In this document: piece after piece, positions 12,401 through 23,499 of the stretch | Position numbering within the stretch: position 1 is the first letter of the stretch | How the letters are laid out: each line of letters begins with the position of its first letter | Assembly (NCBI RefSeq): GCF_016808335.1 | Contig: NC_053147.1 | Span: 19,330,913 to 19,394,912, forward strand | DNA: 64,000 nucleotides | Direction of reading: 5' to 3' | DNA from: Panicum virgatum | Lineage: Eukaryota; Streptophyta; Magnoliopsida; Poales; Poaceae | Translations under genes and position numbers: made by a program | Notes under the pieces: generated by a model | Told to the model about the DNA's origin: nothing | Database searches by the model: none | Seen by the model: the letters and a program-made list of their open reading frames with translations, nothing else

Positions 12401-14111
12401 GAATGAACTCATTCACTACTGGGACTTCCTCCAAGGACTTGGCTTCCATGCTAAACACCATCGGGTTTGCTCCACTTTCCCGGGTATGACAGGTCACTCG
12501 GACTCCCTCTGAGTTTGTTAGATGTACTACCTTATCCGTACAACCTATGAGGCCATTGTGTTTGCTCAGCCAATCCATTCCAAGGATCACATCTATCCCT
12601 TCTGACTTAAGTACTACTAGGTCTGCTAGAAACTCTACCCCACTTAAATTGATCCTTACCCGTAGACAACCCAGTTGACACCTGATGTCTCCTCCGGGCG
12701 TCCGGGTTATTAGGGGTGTTTTTAGTAGTACTGTAGGTATTTTATGTTTCTCCACAAAACTCGAGGATATGAATGAGTGTGATGCTCCAGAATCAAACAG
12801 TACTGTTGCAAGAGTTGAGCTGACTAGGTACTCACCGAGTACTACGCCCTGGGCTCCTTGAGCTTCCTGTGCGTCAATGTGGTTGACACGGGCTCGTCCA
12901 AAAGACTGCTGGGATTGCCTCTGCTGGTTGTTGTTGTTGTTGCTGTTGCCACGGAGGGGCACTCGGTTGGCACCGGTCAGAACTGGCTTGGGTCCGTTCA
13001 CTGTGTTGGAGAAAGCCGAAGTAGCAGGCTTGTTCTTGGCATAGGGGCAGTCGGCGATGAAGTGACCCGTCTCACGGCAGTTGAAGCAGGCTCTCACGTT
13101 GCTGTTGTTGTTGGTGACCTGGCTCGCATTATTCTGTGAGGCCCTCACGGTGTTCTGGCTTCTGGGCTGTGTGTTAGGGGCCCGTGGTCCTGTCACTTGA
13201 GACTGAGTTTTGTACTGCATTGGGGCTTGGGACCTTGGTGCGTTGTAGCTGAGACTTCTGGTCTTCTGAAAACGATCCTGCTGGCGAGACTTACTCTCCA
13301 GAAACTTGCGCTTGTTCTCTTTCCTTTCATCAATCTTAGCCTTCTCTGTGAGGATTGCCTTGTTCATCAAGGTGTTGAAATCAGGATAGATCTGAGGAGT
13401 GAGCAGGGTCCTGAGTTCTGGGTTTAGTCCCTTCTTGAACATGTCCTGCTTCTTCTCGTCGTCGTTCACTTCATCTGGCGCATATCGAGACAGCTCCATA
13501 AACTGGTGAGTATATTCTTCCACCGACATACTCCCCTGCTGAAGTGCGCGGAACTCATCTGCCTTGCGCTTCATGGTGGCCGAGGGGATGTGATAACGGC
13601 GGAACTCCCTCACGAATTCATTCCAGGTGATGGTGGAGGCATCTCTGGCAGCAGCGCAGTAATTCTCCCACCAGGCTAAAGCAGTCCCGGTGAGTTGATG
13701 TGCAGCCAGAAGAACTTTATCTCGATCCTGGCACCCAAATGGCTCGAGCTTCCTCTGGATCACGCGGAGCCAGTCATCTGCATCCAAGGGGTTGCTGGAT
13801 CCGGCGAAAGTGGGTGGCTTGGCCCTCAGAAAAGCTGTCAGCTTGTCATTAAAGGTCTGCTCTCGTGGCTGCCTGTTCACTAGAGCATTGGCCAGTGTCT
13901 CCAGTATGAGAGTCTGGTAATGGATTACTTGTGCCAGGTCCACGAAAGGTGGTGGTGGTGGTGGTGGCAGCTGTGCACCATGATTTTCTCCTCTGCCCTG
14001 ACTCACTTCTTGTTCCTCCTGAGGATGGTTTTGCCCGTCAGGGTGTATTCCTGCATCAGCGGCTGCAGGGTCCCTGACGCGGGAGGCCCTTGTGATGCTC
14101 CGGGAAACCAT
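9437..14111 (-). pseudogene. T1 gag-pol polyprotein with chromodomain (one frameshift, one stop)
   Basis: Start ATG at 14111, directly after a CAG acceptor-like triplet. Order: Gag domain (about residues 100-235); CCHC knuckle [14 protein letters not shown]; aspartic protease [12 protein letters not shown] with its Asp intact; reverse transcriptase with FIDD box; RNase H; integrase with HHCC zinc finger and D-D-E core; GPF/Y-like segment; C-terminal chromodomain (RICRVQWSRHGVKEATWE). A run of six C's on the coding strand (about 12115-12120) shifts the frame in the RT fingers. A TAG at 10292-10294 breaks the integrase after TDGQTERVN. After the chromodomain the frame stays open through the purine tract and 26 codons into the 3' LTR before stopping at 9437. 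Chromodomain and PBS place it in the Tekay/Del chromovirus lineage. Confidence 0.92.
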
Positions 14112-14386
14112 CTGCAGAACGAGTGGATTGGGACTAAGATTAGGTGATGTTTAAGTTGTTTAAGTCGTATTTTTGAAAAGGCAGTATCTATTTACTGCCG
14201 GCAAGCACACAATCAACAAGCAATCATCACACACAACAAGCACAAGCAACTTTATTACAGCAAGGGTGGTACAACAAGGGGCAAGGCCAAACGCGTACTA
14301 CACGACCGGGTACACAACTACAAAAGAAAAGGGGCACAGATCTTCGTCGGACCACACGGCTTCATCCCTTGACGGTCGCTAGCACT

Positions 14387-15274
14387 TTAGGCTGACTCAT
14401 CGGCTTGAGTGGGTTCCTCCCTCGAAAAGGAACTCACGACCTCCGGGGAAATGAGTGGTCCCGGTTCGCCATCCTCTAGACCTCCGTTTTCCCGGGGTTG
14501 CGTTGCGGCTTCTCTTGCGGCGGCGGCCGTAGACCTTCCAGGATTCTCGGGTGGGGCTAGTGGGTTTCCAACGAGTGGTCCCCAACCTATGACGGGCATT
14601 CCGAGCAGAACATGGTCTTCTCCTATTGCCAGGACTGGGGTTCCACTTCTAGTCCACTCTTGCATACGTTGGTCCCGGGCTTGCCTGAGGCTCTCCTGAG
14701 CAACTGCTTCACTGCTGACCGCTGCTGCGGCTCTTGCCTCGGCTTGGACTGCTCGGATCTGCTGCAGTCTTAGTGCGAGCTCTGCTTGCTCGGCTCGATG
14801 GGTCTGTTCCCTCAGCAAGTTGGCTTGCTCGTCAAAGAGCTGATCCAAGGAGGCTAGGTAGGTAGCTACTTGGTACAGGAGGACCTCTTCATGACGGCGC
14901 CGTTCCAGACTTCTCATTCGAGCTTCCCAAACTGGTGTCCTGATGGCTGGTGGGAAGAACCTCATTGGTGTGGGGGTGAGGTGTCCTTCGAAAATCCGGC
15001 ACAAGTAGCGAAGTGCTTTCCTGACGGCTAGGGGATAGGTGTCCTGGTGCCTAAACCCTGTAGCAGTCACTCGCCATGACAGGATGTCGGGGTGGCGGTC
15101 ACTTCTTGCGACAACTAGGATCACCCTGCAGCGGAGAGTGCCATGATGCTCGTACTCTCTGCTGTAGTACCTTGGGCGTTCCGTGACTCCAAGGCTTTCC
15201 AGGGCGTTGATCAAGAGGCTGGGGAAGCCAGGCGCAGCTTGGCAGACGCCCTGGGTCCATCCTTCCTCAGCCAT
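14387..15274 (-). CDS. T1 accessory ORF 2 (pre-gag), coiled-coil protein of unknown function
   Basis: 295 residues from the ATG at 15274, which directly follows 'tttgttttcag', a strong acceptor-like sequence. The N-terminal half (about 1-125) is a compact conserved block with GTLRC, VTATGFRHQDTYPLAVRKA and TPMRFFPP. About 135-220 is a heptad-like, Ala/Glu/Gln-rich coiled coil; the tail is Pro/Gly/Glu rich and probably disordered. It is homologous to accessory ORF 1 (15422-16294) and closer to the T2 accessory ORF (ALRYLC.IFE..L..TPM.FFPP shared). It lies between the 5' LTR and gag, in sense. There are no catalytic motifs or membrane segments. Position recalls the pre-gag ORF of Ogre/Tat elements, but I see no resemblance to a named family. 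Confidence 0.75.
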   Translation of the reverse strand: MAEEGWTQGVCQAAPGFPSLLINALESLGVTERPRYYSREYEHHGTLRCRVILVVARSDRHPDILSWRVTATGFRHQDTYPLAVRKALRYLCRIFEGHLTPTPMRFFPPAIRTPVWEARMRSLERRRHEEVLLYQVATYLASLDQLFDEQANLLREQTHRAEQAELALRLQQIRAVQAEARAAAAVSSEAVAQESLRQARDQRMQEWTRSGTPVLAIGEDHVLLGMPVIGWGPLVGNPLAPPENPGRSTAAAAREAATQPRENGGLEDGEPGPLISPEVVSSFSREEPTQADESA

Positions 15275-15421
15275 CTGAAAACAAAGATAGGGTGAAAACT
15301 TGCACAAATATTTGGGGTACACAAAGGGGTTGATGATTTTTATTTATGGCAACATGGTGGGGTACAACTTCATGGGTACATGATTATTATTAGAGCAAAG
15401 GTTCTAGTTTGGAGACAACTC

Positions 15422-16294
15422 CTAACATGAGGACTCTTCCTCGATCCTAAGAGAGCGCTTCTTCAGTGGGAGATACTGATCCGTGGTGTCATCGGTCTGA
15501 GTACCCTTATCCCAATGGGTTTCTTCAGGTTCTTCTTCTTCAGTTTGAGTACCTACGTCCCAATGAGTTTCCATGGGTTCTTCTTCTTCATCTTCCTCTA
15601 TCCATCCGCCTATTCCCCAGCGAGCCTCGTACCTCCGCATACGAGCTTGGAGAGCGGCTAGCGAGTCCTCGGCGCGTGTGGCTCTTGCCCGCTGTTCTTC
15701 CAGTTCTTCCTCTTTTTCATCCATTTGGACTTGGAGGGCGGCTAGGGAATACTCGGCATGTACGGTCCTCGTCCGATGTTCTTCCAGCTCCTGGGTTGCC
15801 TTTTCTGCTCTGCGGACTTGTTGCTTTAGTTGTGCTGCTTGCTCGCGGTAGAGCTCATCTAGGCCGGTGAGATAGATAGATAAGTGAGAGACTGTGTCTT
15901 CTAGATCTTCTTCTTCTCTTCCAAGTCCTCTCATCCTGGCAATCCATGTGCGTCCTCTTCCTTCAGTCGGCGGGAAAAATCCCATAGGAGTACGCTGGAG
16001 GTGATGTCTGTAGATCACACGCAGACGTCGTAGGGCTTTGCGGGCGGCTTTCCGATAGGTATCCGGGAAACGGAATCCAGTGGTGGAGATGAACCAAGGG
16101 TCCACATCAGGATAGCGGGTGCTTCTTGCTATGAAGATCATCAGGTCACACCGAAGAGTGCCCTTGGAGTCGTATTCCCGGTAAAGAAACTCTGGCGGAT
16201 CCACAACTCCAATGCGTTCCAGGCTGAGTATCAACAACTTAGGAAGGCCGGGCTCTGCGAAACAGATTCCGCCGATCCATCCATTGTCAGCCAT
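15422..16294 (-). CDS. T1 accessory ORF 1 (pre-gag), coiled coil with acidic TQT tail
   Basis: 290 residues from the ATG at 16294, which directly follows 'cttgccctgttccag', an acceptor-like tract. The frame is open a further 36 codons upstream, but homology with accessory ORF 2 begins at this MADNGW. Residues about 1-120 form the shared globular block (GTLRC, ISTTGFRFPDTYRKAARKA, TPMGFFPP). About 130-225 is a long coiled coil with an internal repeat (AEYSLAALQ / AEDSLAALQ). Residues 233-268 are very acidic and hold a 16-residue repeat, THWDVGTQTE and THWDKGTQTD, with TQT at 249-251 and 265-267. KGTQT fits the KXTQT consensus of LC8 dynein light chain ligands. The frame is intact. Its function is unknown. 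Confidence 0.75.
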   Translation of the reverse strand: MADNGWIGGICFAEPGLPKLLILSLERIGVVDPPEFLYREYDSKGTLRCDLMIFIARSTRYPDVDPWFISTTGFRFPDTYRKAARKALRRLRVIYRHHLQRTPMGFFPPTEGRGRTWIARMRGLGREEEDLEDTVSHLSIYLTGLDELYREQAAQLKQQVRRAEKATQELEEHRTRTVHAEYSLAALQVQMDEKEEELEEQRARATRAEDSLAALQARMRRYEARWGIGGWIEEDEEEEPMETHWDVGTQTEEEEPEETHWDKGTQTDDTTDQYLPLKKRSLRIEEESSC

Positions 16295-16415
16295 CTGGAA
16301 CAGGGCAAGAACCAAGGGTAAGTGTTTGTGTGAGGAAAGGATTAAGGATAGAAAAGTCCTAAGGTGAAAGGTCCTGAAAACGGTTTCCGCTCCTAGGGTC
16401 ACGTCCTACGGCCAA

Positions 16416-16433
16416 CCTACGGCTCTGATACCA
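16416..16433 (-). other. T1 primer-binding site
   Basis: On the minus strand 'tggtatcagagccgtagg' lies two bases downstream of the 5' LTR end. It is complementary to the 3' end of initiator Met-tRNA, as in Tekay-type elements, and fixes the orientation of the element. Confidence 0.88.
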
Positions 16434-16435
16434 CC

Positions 16436-19400
16436 TGAAGCGTCCCCTCATAAGAGAAGACTTAAATGTGATACAAAGCACCAGTCCTAGGAGGCTGATG
16501 CCACATTTATTACATCAGATGGTTCAAAACCGTACAAACCTTGGAGGACACTCGATACAGATGATAATAATAATTAACCAAGCTACGACGTAACACCAGA
16601 CCGCAAACCACATAGGGTCTACCACGGGCTCAGAGTACTGCGACAGCGGAGGCATCTCGACAGGGCCGGTTCCACAGGCAAGGTTGGGTGTAGAACGATA
16701 ACCCTACTCAGCGTCGTCTGGCACGAAGTCTGGGTCTTCTTCTGTAAAAAGTAAGAATGGGGTGAGTACAAACGTACTCAGCAAGTCCAACCACACCCAC
16801 GGAGGGGGTTATAATAGAATAATATGCATAGGTAAATCAAGGATAAGGTTACGGTTTAATTTGCAGAAAAACAACATTTTATGCAGGGGTTTATTTTACG
16901 AAAAACCTTTTAGGAATCAGTTTTTGCAGTAACACAGAGTTCAGGTTTTAAAACTGCTACCGGACTCCCCGTCCGTCGTAGCACACGGCACAACTGCCGG
17001 AACCAATTCCAAAACAACTCACACTAGCCCATCCCAAAGAAACACTAGTTATGTGACCACACCATAACTCGCCCAATACCGTGGGCACGGCTATTCGAAT
17101 AGATTCTTGACTCTGCAGAGGTGTGCAACTTTACCCACAAGTAGGATACCACAACTCGAACACCGTCGTGTCGGTGTAGATCCCAACATAGCCATTACCC
17201 ACCATAGCTAAGCCTGACTAGCCATCACGGGATGCACCAAGGGGTCATTGACCATTCACTTAGGTATAACCGGGCATAAGTCACTCGGGGCTTATCCCTT
17301 TTCCTTAGTCACCCGTTGCTCTCAGCTCTCCTGATGGCTATCATACCAACTAGTGGGATTTATGCTACGCCGTTGCCCATTCAACGGTCGAGTGGCTTGC
17401 ACGATAATGGAGTTAGGTGAGATGACACACCAACTCGGTCCTTAGACGCGACAAGATGGATATCTCCCTTCTTTGCCTTGCCACACAGGCACAAGCACAC
17501 TAATCGGCAAATCACACAGAAATGCCGTCCATCTCGTCCATACTCATCTTTCGAAAATCCACATTTTATCCCTTCCCACACACACACATTTTCTTTGTAA
17601 ATCAAATGGTATTATGGGTAGAGCCCTAAGCGTTCTAATATCGATTAACGTCCAAGCAAAATTAGACATTAATCTAGGTAGTCAAGGAATGGTCATCACA
17701 AATCAAGGGGTGGCTATCCAACCGTGTTTTCATGCAAGTAAAACATATGCAATTTTGTAAAACAGACCATTGGGTTGTGTTTATAAAAACTAGGACAGAA
17801 ACATGCATCAAAGGATGGGATTGAACTTGCCGTCTTCAAAGCCTTCGGGGAAGTCTTGTCCTTCGGGCTCGGGGTCGTGGAATTGGTCCTCGTTCTCCTG
17901 CTCACAGCACGGCTCGTTGACGGGTTCTCCTTCGTTCACTCCGTGGTCTACAGCGCACACAAACAAGCACACAATCAAAACAAAGATTTGTCGTCGAGAT
18001 CGAAACGGAAACACATGAAATATAGAGCATAGAGTATTATTTTTGAATGGTTTCTGAATGGTAGGGCCAAAACTGAGTTAAGAGAGGCGGGGTAAAATTT
18101 TAGGTTAAGCCGGGGTCGTTAGGCACATAAAATGATAGGTCAGGGGAGCGTTTAGGCCCTAAACAGTTGTCCAGGGACCTAATTGTAATTAAGATTAAGT
18201 AGGCAGGGGCTTGGTTTATATTTTAGAAGTTTCTTGGGTTAATCTAAAAGAGTCAGGGGCTTATTTATAACTAAGTTTATATGGTGAGGGTTTGTTTTGA
18301 GAATATAGCAGAAGAGGGGGTTCTAATTGCAAAAATATCAAGAGGTGGAAGGGTTCTTAAGGAAATAGGAGAAAGGGAGGGGGTTCTGGGCGAAATTGCC
18401 CTTCTTCTTCCCCCTTCTCGCGTCCCGAACAGGGGAGGGTGGAGGCGGCGCTTGGCGCCGGCGATTCGGCGGCTCTGAGCCTCGCCGGCGGCCCGGGGTA
18501 GAGGGGAAAGGAGGTGGGGGCCCTGCGGGGTCGATCCCCGGCCTCACCTTGTGCCGGGGTGGGGCGTGGCGGTCCGGCCACGGAGGCCAGCAGCGGCGGG
18601 GGTGAGTGAGCGGCGGCGGCGGTGCAGGGTTGCGGAGAGGGGGCGTGGGGTGGCGGCGCGGTTCGAGGTGGCGGTGTGGTGCTCGGGGGCTCGGCGGCCT
18701 CTTTTATAGGCGGCCAAGGCGGTGGCAGGGGCTGGGCGGCGTTAATGGCGTGGGGGCGGCGAGGCGATGCGACGGCACGGCGCGGGAGCACTGGTGGGGC
18801 GTCAATGGCGTGCGAAAACCGAGCGGCGAGGCGACGTGACACCACGGGCAGGCGGCGACCGCCGCAGGCGGCGCTGTGCCACGGTCGACGCCGCTGTGCA
18901 GCGTCAACGGCGGTCGGCCGTGGCGTGACGCGCGCGGGCCGGGGTGAAGCACGGTGCGCAGGCGAGCGGGGCTGGGCAGGGTGGTGCTGCGCGCGACGGG
19001 CTGCGCACGGGCCGGACGGCGGGGCGCTGCGCGCGCAGGTGCGGCCAGGCGGCCGTGGCGCGGCGGCGCGGCGCTCAGGCTGAGGCGCCGAGCAGCTGCT
19101 GCGGCCGAGCGCGTGTGCGCGCGCGAGGGGGGGAGGCAGCAGCAGCGCGCACGCGGGGAGGAGGACCGGGCCGGCCAGGCGCGCTGCGTGACCGGAATGG
19201 GGTCCAAGGGCGGCTCGTCCGGGGGAGACGTGCTCGATTGGGCACGGTCGGGCGGAGCAGAGGGCGAGGGGAAGGGCGCGGGCCAGGCGTGCGCGGCAGA
19301 GAAGAAAGGAAGGAGAGAGAGGGAGAGGGAAGGAGAGAGAAAAGAAAAGAAAAGAGAAAGAAAATGGGAAAAATAAAAAGAAAAAGAAAAGCAGGGGAGA

Positions 19401-19691
19401 GAGAAGGGAAAAAAGGGAAGAGGGAGGGGAGGATCCGCGCCGGGATCACGGCGCTGATCGCGGAGCCGGTCGGCCACGCTCGGCGTCCGGGCGCGCGAGA
19501 GCGTGACGCGCAGGTCGAGGGGAAACAGGGTGCTGGATACGGGTGTCGGGTCTTTGGGGAATCGGGAGATCCGGCGGAACAGGGAGGATTCCGGACAACT
19601 GGGGTTAGGGTTTCAAGGAGGGATCTCGAGCTCAACGACGAAGCAAAATTTTAGCGCACGATTTATTTTAGGTAATTTTCGGGATGTTACA
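16436..19691 (-). repeat. T1 5' LTR (3,256 bp)
   Basis: Direct copy of 6259-9515 at an offset of 10,177 bp. It is followed on the + strand by the TSD agttg (19692-19696). Equivalents: TATA 18702-18708, mini-exon A 17831-17947, hairpin 16763-16786, mini-exon B 16704-16741. The poly-purine part near 19300-19420 has one G-to-T change relative to the 3' LTR. Confidence 0.93.
16704..17947 (-). other. Putative mini-exons A and B in the T1 5' LTR
   Basis: Same layout as in the 3' LTR: A at 17947-17831, GC-type donor, then B at 16741-16704. In the genomic RNA of T1 these lie between the promoter and the primer-binding site, in the 5' leader. Splice borders and lengths match those of the other LTR copy. 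Confidence 0.4.
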
Positions 19692-20383
19692 AGTTGTGAA
19701 GGTATCTAAAGGTTCTCTTGTATGTTTGCTGGGTGATCTCAATCCTTCAAATTTGTATGTTCTCAGAGGTTGTACTTTGCATGGTTCTGTTTCTGCTGCT
19801 AATGTTGCTAATGCTGAACCTAGTAAGACTAATCTTTGGCATATGCGTCTTGGACACATGAGTAAACTCGGTATGGCAGAATTGATGAAGAGAAACCTGC
19901 TGGATGGCTGCATTCTGAGTGGCAAGAAGTTATGTGAGCATTGTTTATTTGGTAAGCACAAAAGGGTCAAATTCAATACCTCTGTTCATACCACAAAAGG
20001 TACATTTGATTATGTCCATGATGATTTATGGGATCCTTCTCATAAGCCTTCATATGGTGGTGCTCGTTACATACTTACCATTATTGATGATTACTCTAGA
20101 AGAGTCTGGCCTTATTTTGTAAAAAACAAAGATGATACTTTTGCAGCTTTTACAGAGTGAAAAGTTATGATAGAAAGGCAAACTGAGAAGAAGGTCAAAT
20201 TGCTTCGGACTGATAATGGTGGAGAGTTCTGTTCGGATGCTTTTGATGATTATTGCAGAAAAGAAGGCATTGTTAGGCATCACACCATCCCATACACTCC
20301 GCAGCAGAATGGTGTGGCTGAGCGCATGAACAGGACTATCATCTCGAAGGCTCGTCGCATGCTGTCCAATGCCCGTATCAAAC
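19692..20383 (+). pseudogene. Ty1/Copia integrase, continuation of the element broken by T1
   Basis: Resumes the Copia frame after T1. It has the GAG-pre-integrase HHCC motif (LWHMRLGHMSKLG...CEHCLFGKHK) and then the integrase core with [17 protein letters not shown] and [15 protein letters not shown], i.e. D, D and E. A TGA at 20158-20160 replaces a conserved Trp codon just before [11 protein letters not shown]. The element ends abruptly at about 20383, where sequence in opposite polarity from T2 begins. Its reverse transcriptase, RNase H and 3' LTR are missing from the window. Confidence 0.88.
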
Positions 20384-22314
20384 AGGTCATCAATCCGAGG
20401 TAGATGGTACTTGTTCTTGATGGTGACTGCATTCAGATCACGGTAGTCCACCCAAAGTCTCATGCTTCCATCTTTCTTCTTCACAAAGAGCACTGGGGCT
20501 CCCCACGGAGAAGCCGCAGGTCTAATAAATCCCTTTTGTTGAAGCTCCTCAAGCTGCTTCTTCAACTCGGCAAGCTCTGGGGCTGCTAACCGATAGGCAT
20601 TCTTTGCTATAGGCTTGGTTCCATGGACTAAGTCAATAGTGAACTCTACATCTCTTTTTGGAGGCATACCGGGTAATTCATCTGGAAACACATCTGCGAA
20701 CTCCCGAACTACTGGCACATCTTCTAGGGATTCTGCCTGGATGTGGTTCACCATAGAGTCTGACAAGCTAGGCTGGATTAGGCATGTGATTGTAATCCCT
20801 TGGTGGTTGGTGACTGTCACTACTCTCTCAGCACATGCTATGTTTCCGCAGTGCTTGGTGAGCCAGTCCATACCGAGTATGACATCTATCCCTTTGGAAG
20901 TAAGGACTACTAGGTTGGCAAGGAATACTACCCCACTTAGGTTTATAGGGATATCTAAGACACCTAAGTGGTAGGGTATATGACCTCCAGGGGAACGGGT
21001 CATTAGTGGCCTCTTAAGGGCTATAGTAGGTATATCATGCTTTTCCATAAAGTGGGAGGATATAAAGGAATGCGATGCTCCAGAATAAAAAAGCATCGAG
21101 GCTAGAGCGGATTGGACCAGAAACTCACCGAAAATCACTCCGAGTGCATCCTCTGCTTCTTCAGCATTCACATGGTTCACTTTTTCCTTGCTGAAGGATT
21201 GTTGCTGGCTCTTAACTGGTGTTGCACGGTTGGCTCTAGTCGGCTGCTTTGGTCCTTGAACAGAGTTGGAGAAAACAGAAGGGGCGGGCTGATTGAGGTA
21301 CGGACAGTTGGCCTTGTAGTGTCCGGCTTCGCGATAGTGGAAACAGGTCTTCATAACAGGAGCTGATTGGGCTGGCTTCTGGAAAGAACCGGGGTGCGCT
21401 TTGAATGAAAAGGCACCCTGGCTCCTCGGGCCTGAGTGAGCCGGATACTGAGTCCTCTGAAACTTCTCAAACTGCTGGGGTTTCTTGCTTTCAAACCGAC
21501 ATTTGCGCTCACTGAGTTCCGCCTTCCTGTTTCTCTCAGTGGTGATAGCCCTGTTGACCATAGCATTAAAATCACTTTGAGTGGTGACTTCAACCAAGGT
21601 CCTGATTTCAGGGTTAAGCCCACCAAGAAAAGCTTCTTGCTTCTTCTCGTCATCATTGATATCTTATGGTGCATAACGAGACAGCTCTGTGAACTTATGA
21701 AGATACTCTGTCACAGTCATACCACCTTGACGAAGCTTTCTGAACTCATCCCTCTTGAGCTTCATAACACTGCTGGGAATGTGATGTTCTCTGAAGATCT
21801 TGACAAAGTCAGCCCATACCATCTCGTTGGCGTTTTCATTTATTTCCCGGTAACTCTGCCACCAAGCAAGGGCTGGTCCCCTTACCTATTGTACTGCAAG
21901 CAAAACTTTGTCTCTGTCATCTGCATGGACCACTTCGAGCTTCATTTCAATCTCTCGCAGCCAATCATCTGCCTCAATAGGGTTATCAGATCCTCCAAAC
22001 TTAGGTGGCTGCAAGCGGTTGAAATCTGCAATTATGCTGCCATTGCCATTATGATGCATTGCAGGTCTATTGTTACCAAGATTGCCTTGAGCTTGAGCTA
22101 TGAGAGTGGTCACAAGAACTTGAAGGAGTTGGTTCTGCTGCTGCAGTATGGCTGCCAGATCAATGGGTGCTGGGGCACGGGGAGGTGGCGGCGGCAGGTG
22201 TCCATTTTCTGGTGCTTCTGGGGCTACATTCAGAGAGGCTTGGTTTTTCGGGTTGACCTCGTCACCGTCTTCCTTATCATGGAGTCCTTGGACTCGGCTC
22301 GAACGATGAGACAT
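20384..22314 (-). pseudogene. T2 gag-pol fragment
   Basis: ATG at 22314, preceded by 'cctccttgaccgtag'. A Gag domain (DDWLREIEMKLEVV, GPALAWW, REHHIPSSVM) is followed by a degenerate knuckle [14 protein letters not shown], in which the second Cys is Tyr. The protease site is [12 protein letters not shown], with the catalytic Asp replaced by Tyr. RT begins ([17 protein letters not shown]) and stops after PRIDDLFD at the Copia junction. Stops are at about 21885 and 21666. The open frame continues past the junction into antisense Copia sequence, which is meaningless. Confidence 0.85.
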
Positions 22315-22497
22315 CTACGGTCAAGGAGGGCAAGATTAGGTTACTCCCCTAGTATATTGCTGGGGTAGATTTGTATGTATATAAAATATTCTGTACTGCA
22401 CGATGCCCACAAGCAAATCATTCAAGCCTCACACAAGCATTCATTCAAAAAAGCAGGGATACATGACACGACGGATTACAATAATGCAGCTCGACTT

Positions 22498-23355
22498 TTA
22501 AGGGTCGGCCGGGACGACTCGACTACTGAACCCTACAACACGATCTTCGGGGTCACTGTTTCCGGGATCTCGGGGAGACGCGGGAGGTGTGGGTGGCACT
22601 GATTCACCAATCCTCCTGCGTGGTTGGGACAAGGGATACAACACAATTCCCTCTAAGATTGGCGGCTCCGCGACAGTCCTGGGATGGCATTCCTTGCGCT
22701 TGGCACGGTCCACTAAGTAGACACCCCTAAGGAGCTGACTGTGGCGATCTGCCTGCTCCCTAAGGTTCTCTTCGGCCACGGCAAGGCGGCTTTCAGCTTC
22801 GGCTGCTCGGGCTTCTGCCTGGGCTACGGCCAGTTTAGCCCTATGCCAACGGGACTCCGCTCCCTCAGCACGCTGGATTAAATCTCTCACACGCTGATGC
22901 AGTTGGTCGCACAAATCGTCGAGGCTAAGCAAATAGCTAGACATAGCGACAACTATGGGGTTCTTCTCTATCCCTGCGGGGCTCTCCAGGTTGTGGATCC
23001 TCGCCGCCCAAGCAGGATGGTTACGATCCAGCGGGGGAAAGTACTTCATGGGGGTGGAACCCAAGTGCTATTCAAACATCTGGCACAGGTACCGCAGTGC
23101 CTTGCGAGCTGCAAGTTGAATGGTTTCAGGCATACGGGCTCCAGTGGTGGTGACGCTCCAGGGTTGCATCTCCAAGTATTTATCACTAGCGCCAATATGG
23201 ATGGTGACCTCACAGCTTTCGGTGCCATACTCCATGAACTCGCGACCCACGTACTCCGGCCGTTTCGGAATACCAAGTCGTACCGTGGCAGCATAAAGCA
23301 CCCTGGGGAATCCATCTTCGTTGATGCAGTAGGTGGTGGTCAAGTCATCCGCCAT
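22498..23355 (-). pseudogene. T2 accessory ORF (pre-gag), one nonsense codon
   Basis: 285-codon frame from the ATG at 23355, directly after 'tttgtaagtcag'. It is homologous to both T1 accessory ORFs and closest to ORF 2: VTTTGARMPETIQLAARKA, ALRYLCQMFE and GSTPMKYFPP are in the same order. A coiled coil rich in Ala/Glu follows (about residues 135-205), then a Pro/Arg-rich tail without TQT motifs. A TAG at 23066-23068, after CQMFE, breaks an otherwise continuous frame. T2 has one such ORF where T1 has two, so T1 probably duplicated it. Confidence 0.75.
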
Positions 23356-23499
23356 CTGACTTACAAAGGTAGGGTTAGCATAATACGGATAAAGTTTTTA
23401 AGGAGTGATAGGGTTTCAAGGATTGACCATCCTAGGGCTCCTACGGTCATCATTACTACCGGTGCGTGTCCTACAGCCAAGCATGGCTCTGATACCACC

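Larger units (their letters stand above)
6259..19691 (-). mobile_element. T1: Tekay-like Ty3/Gypsy chromovirus, full length with two extra ORFs
   Basis: Complete 13.4-kb element on the minus strand. Its 5' LTR is 16436-19691, its 3' LTR is 6259-9515, and the TSD is agttg. Transcript order: 5' LTR, Met-tRNA primer-binding site, accessory ORF 1, accessory ORF 2, gag-pol with a C-terminal chromodomain, purine tract, 3' LTR. By-eye comparison finds roughly 30 differences per 3.25 kb between the LTRs, near 1%, so the insertion is recent. Pol carries one frameshift and one nonsense codon. The element splits the Copia element exactly at its target duplicate. Confidence 0.93.
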
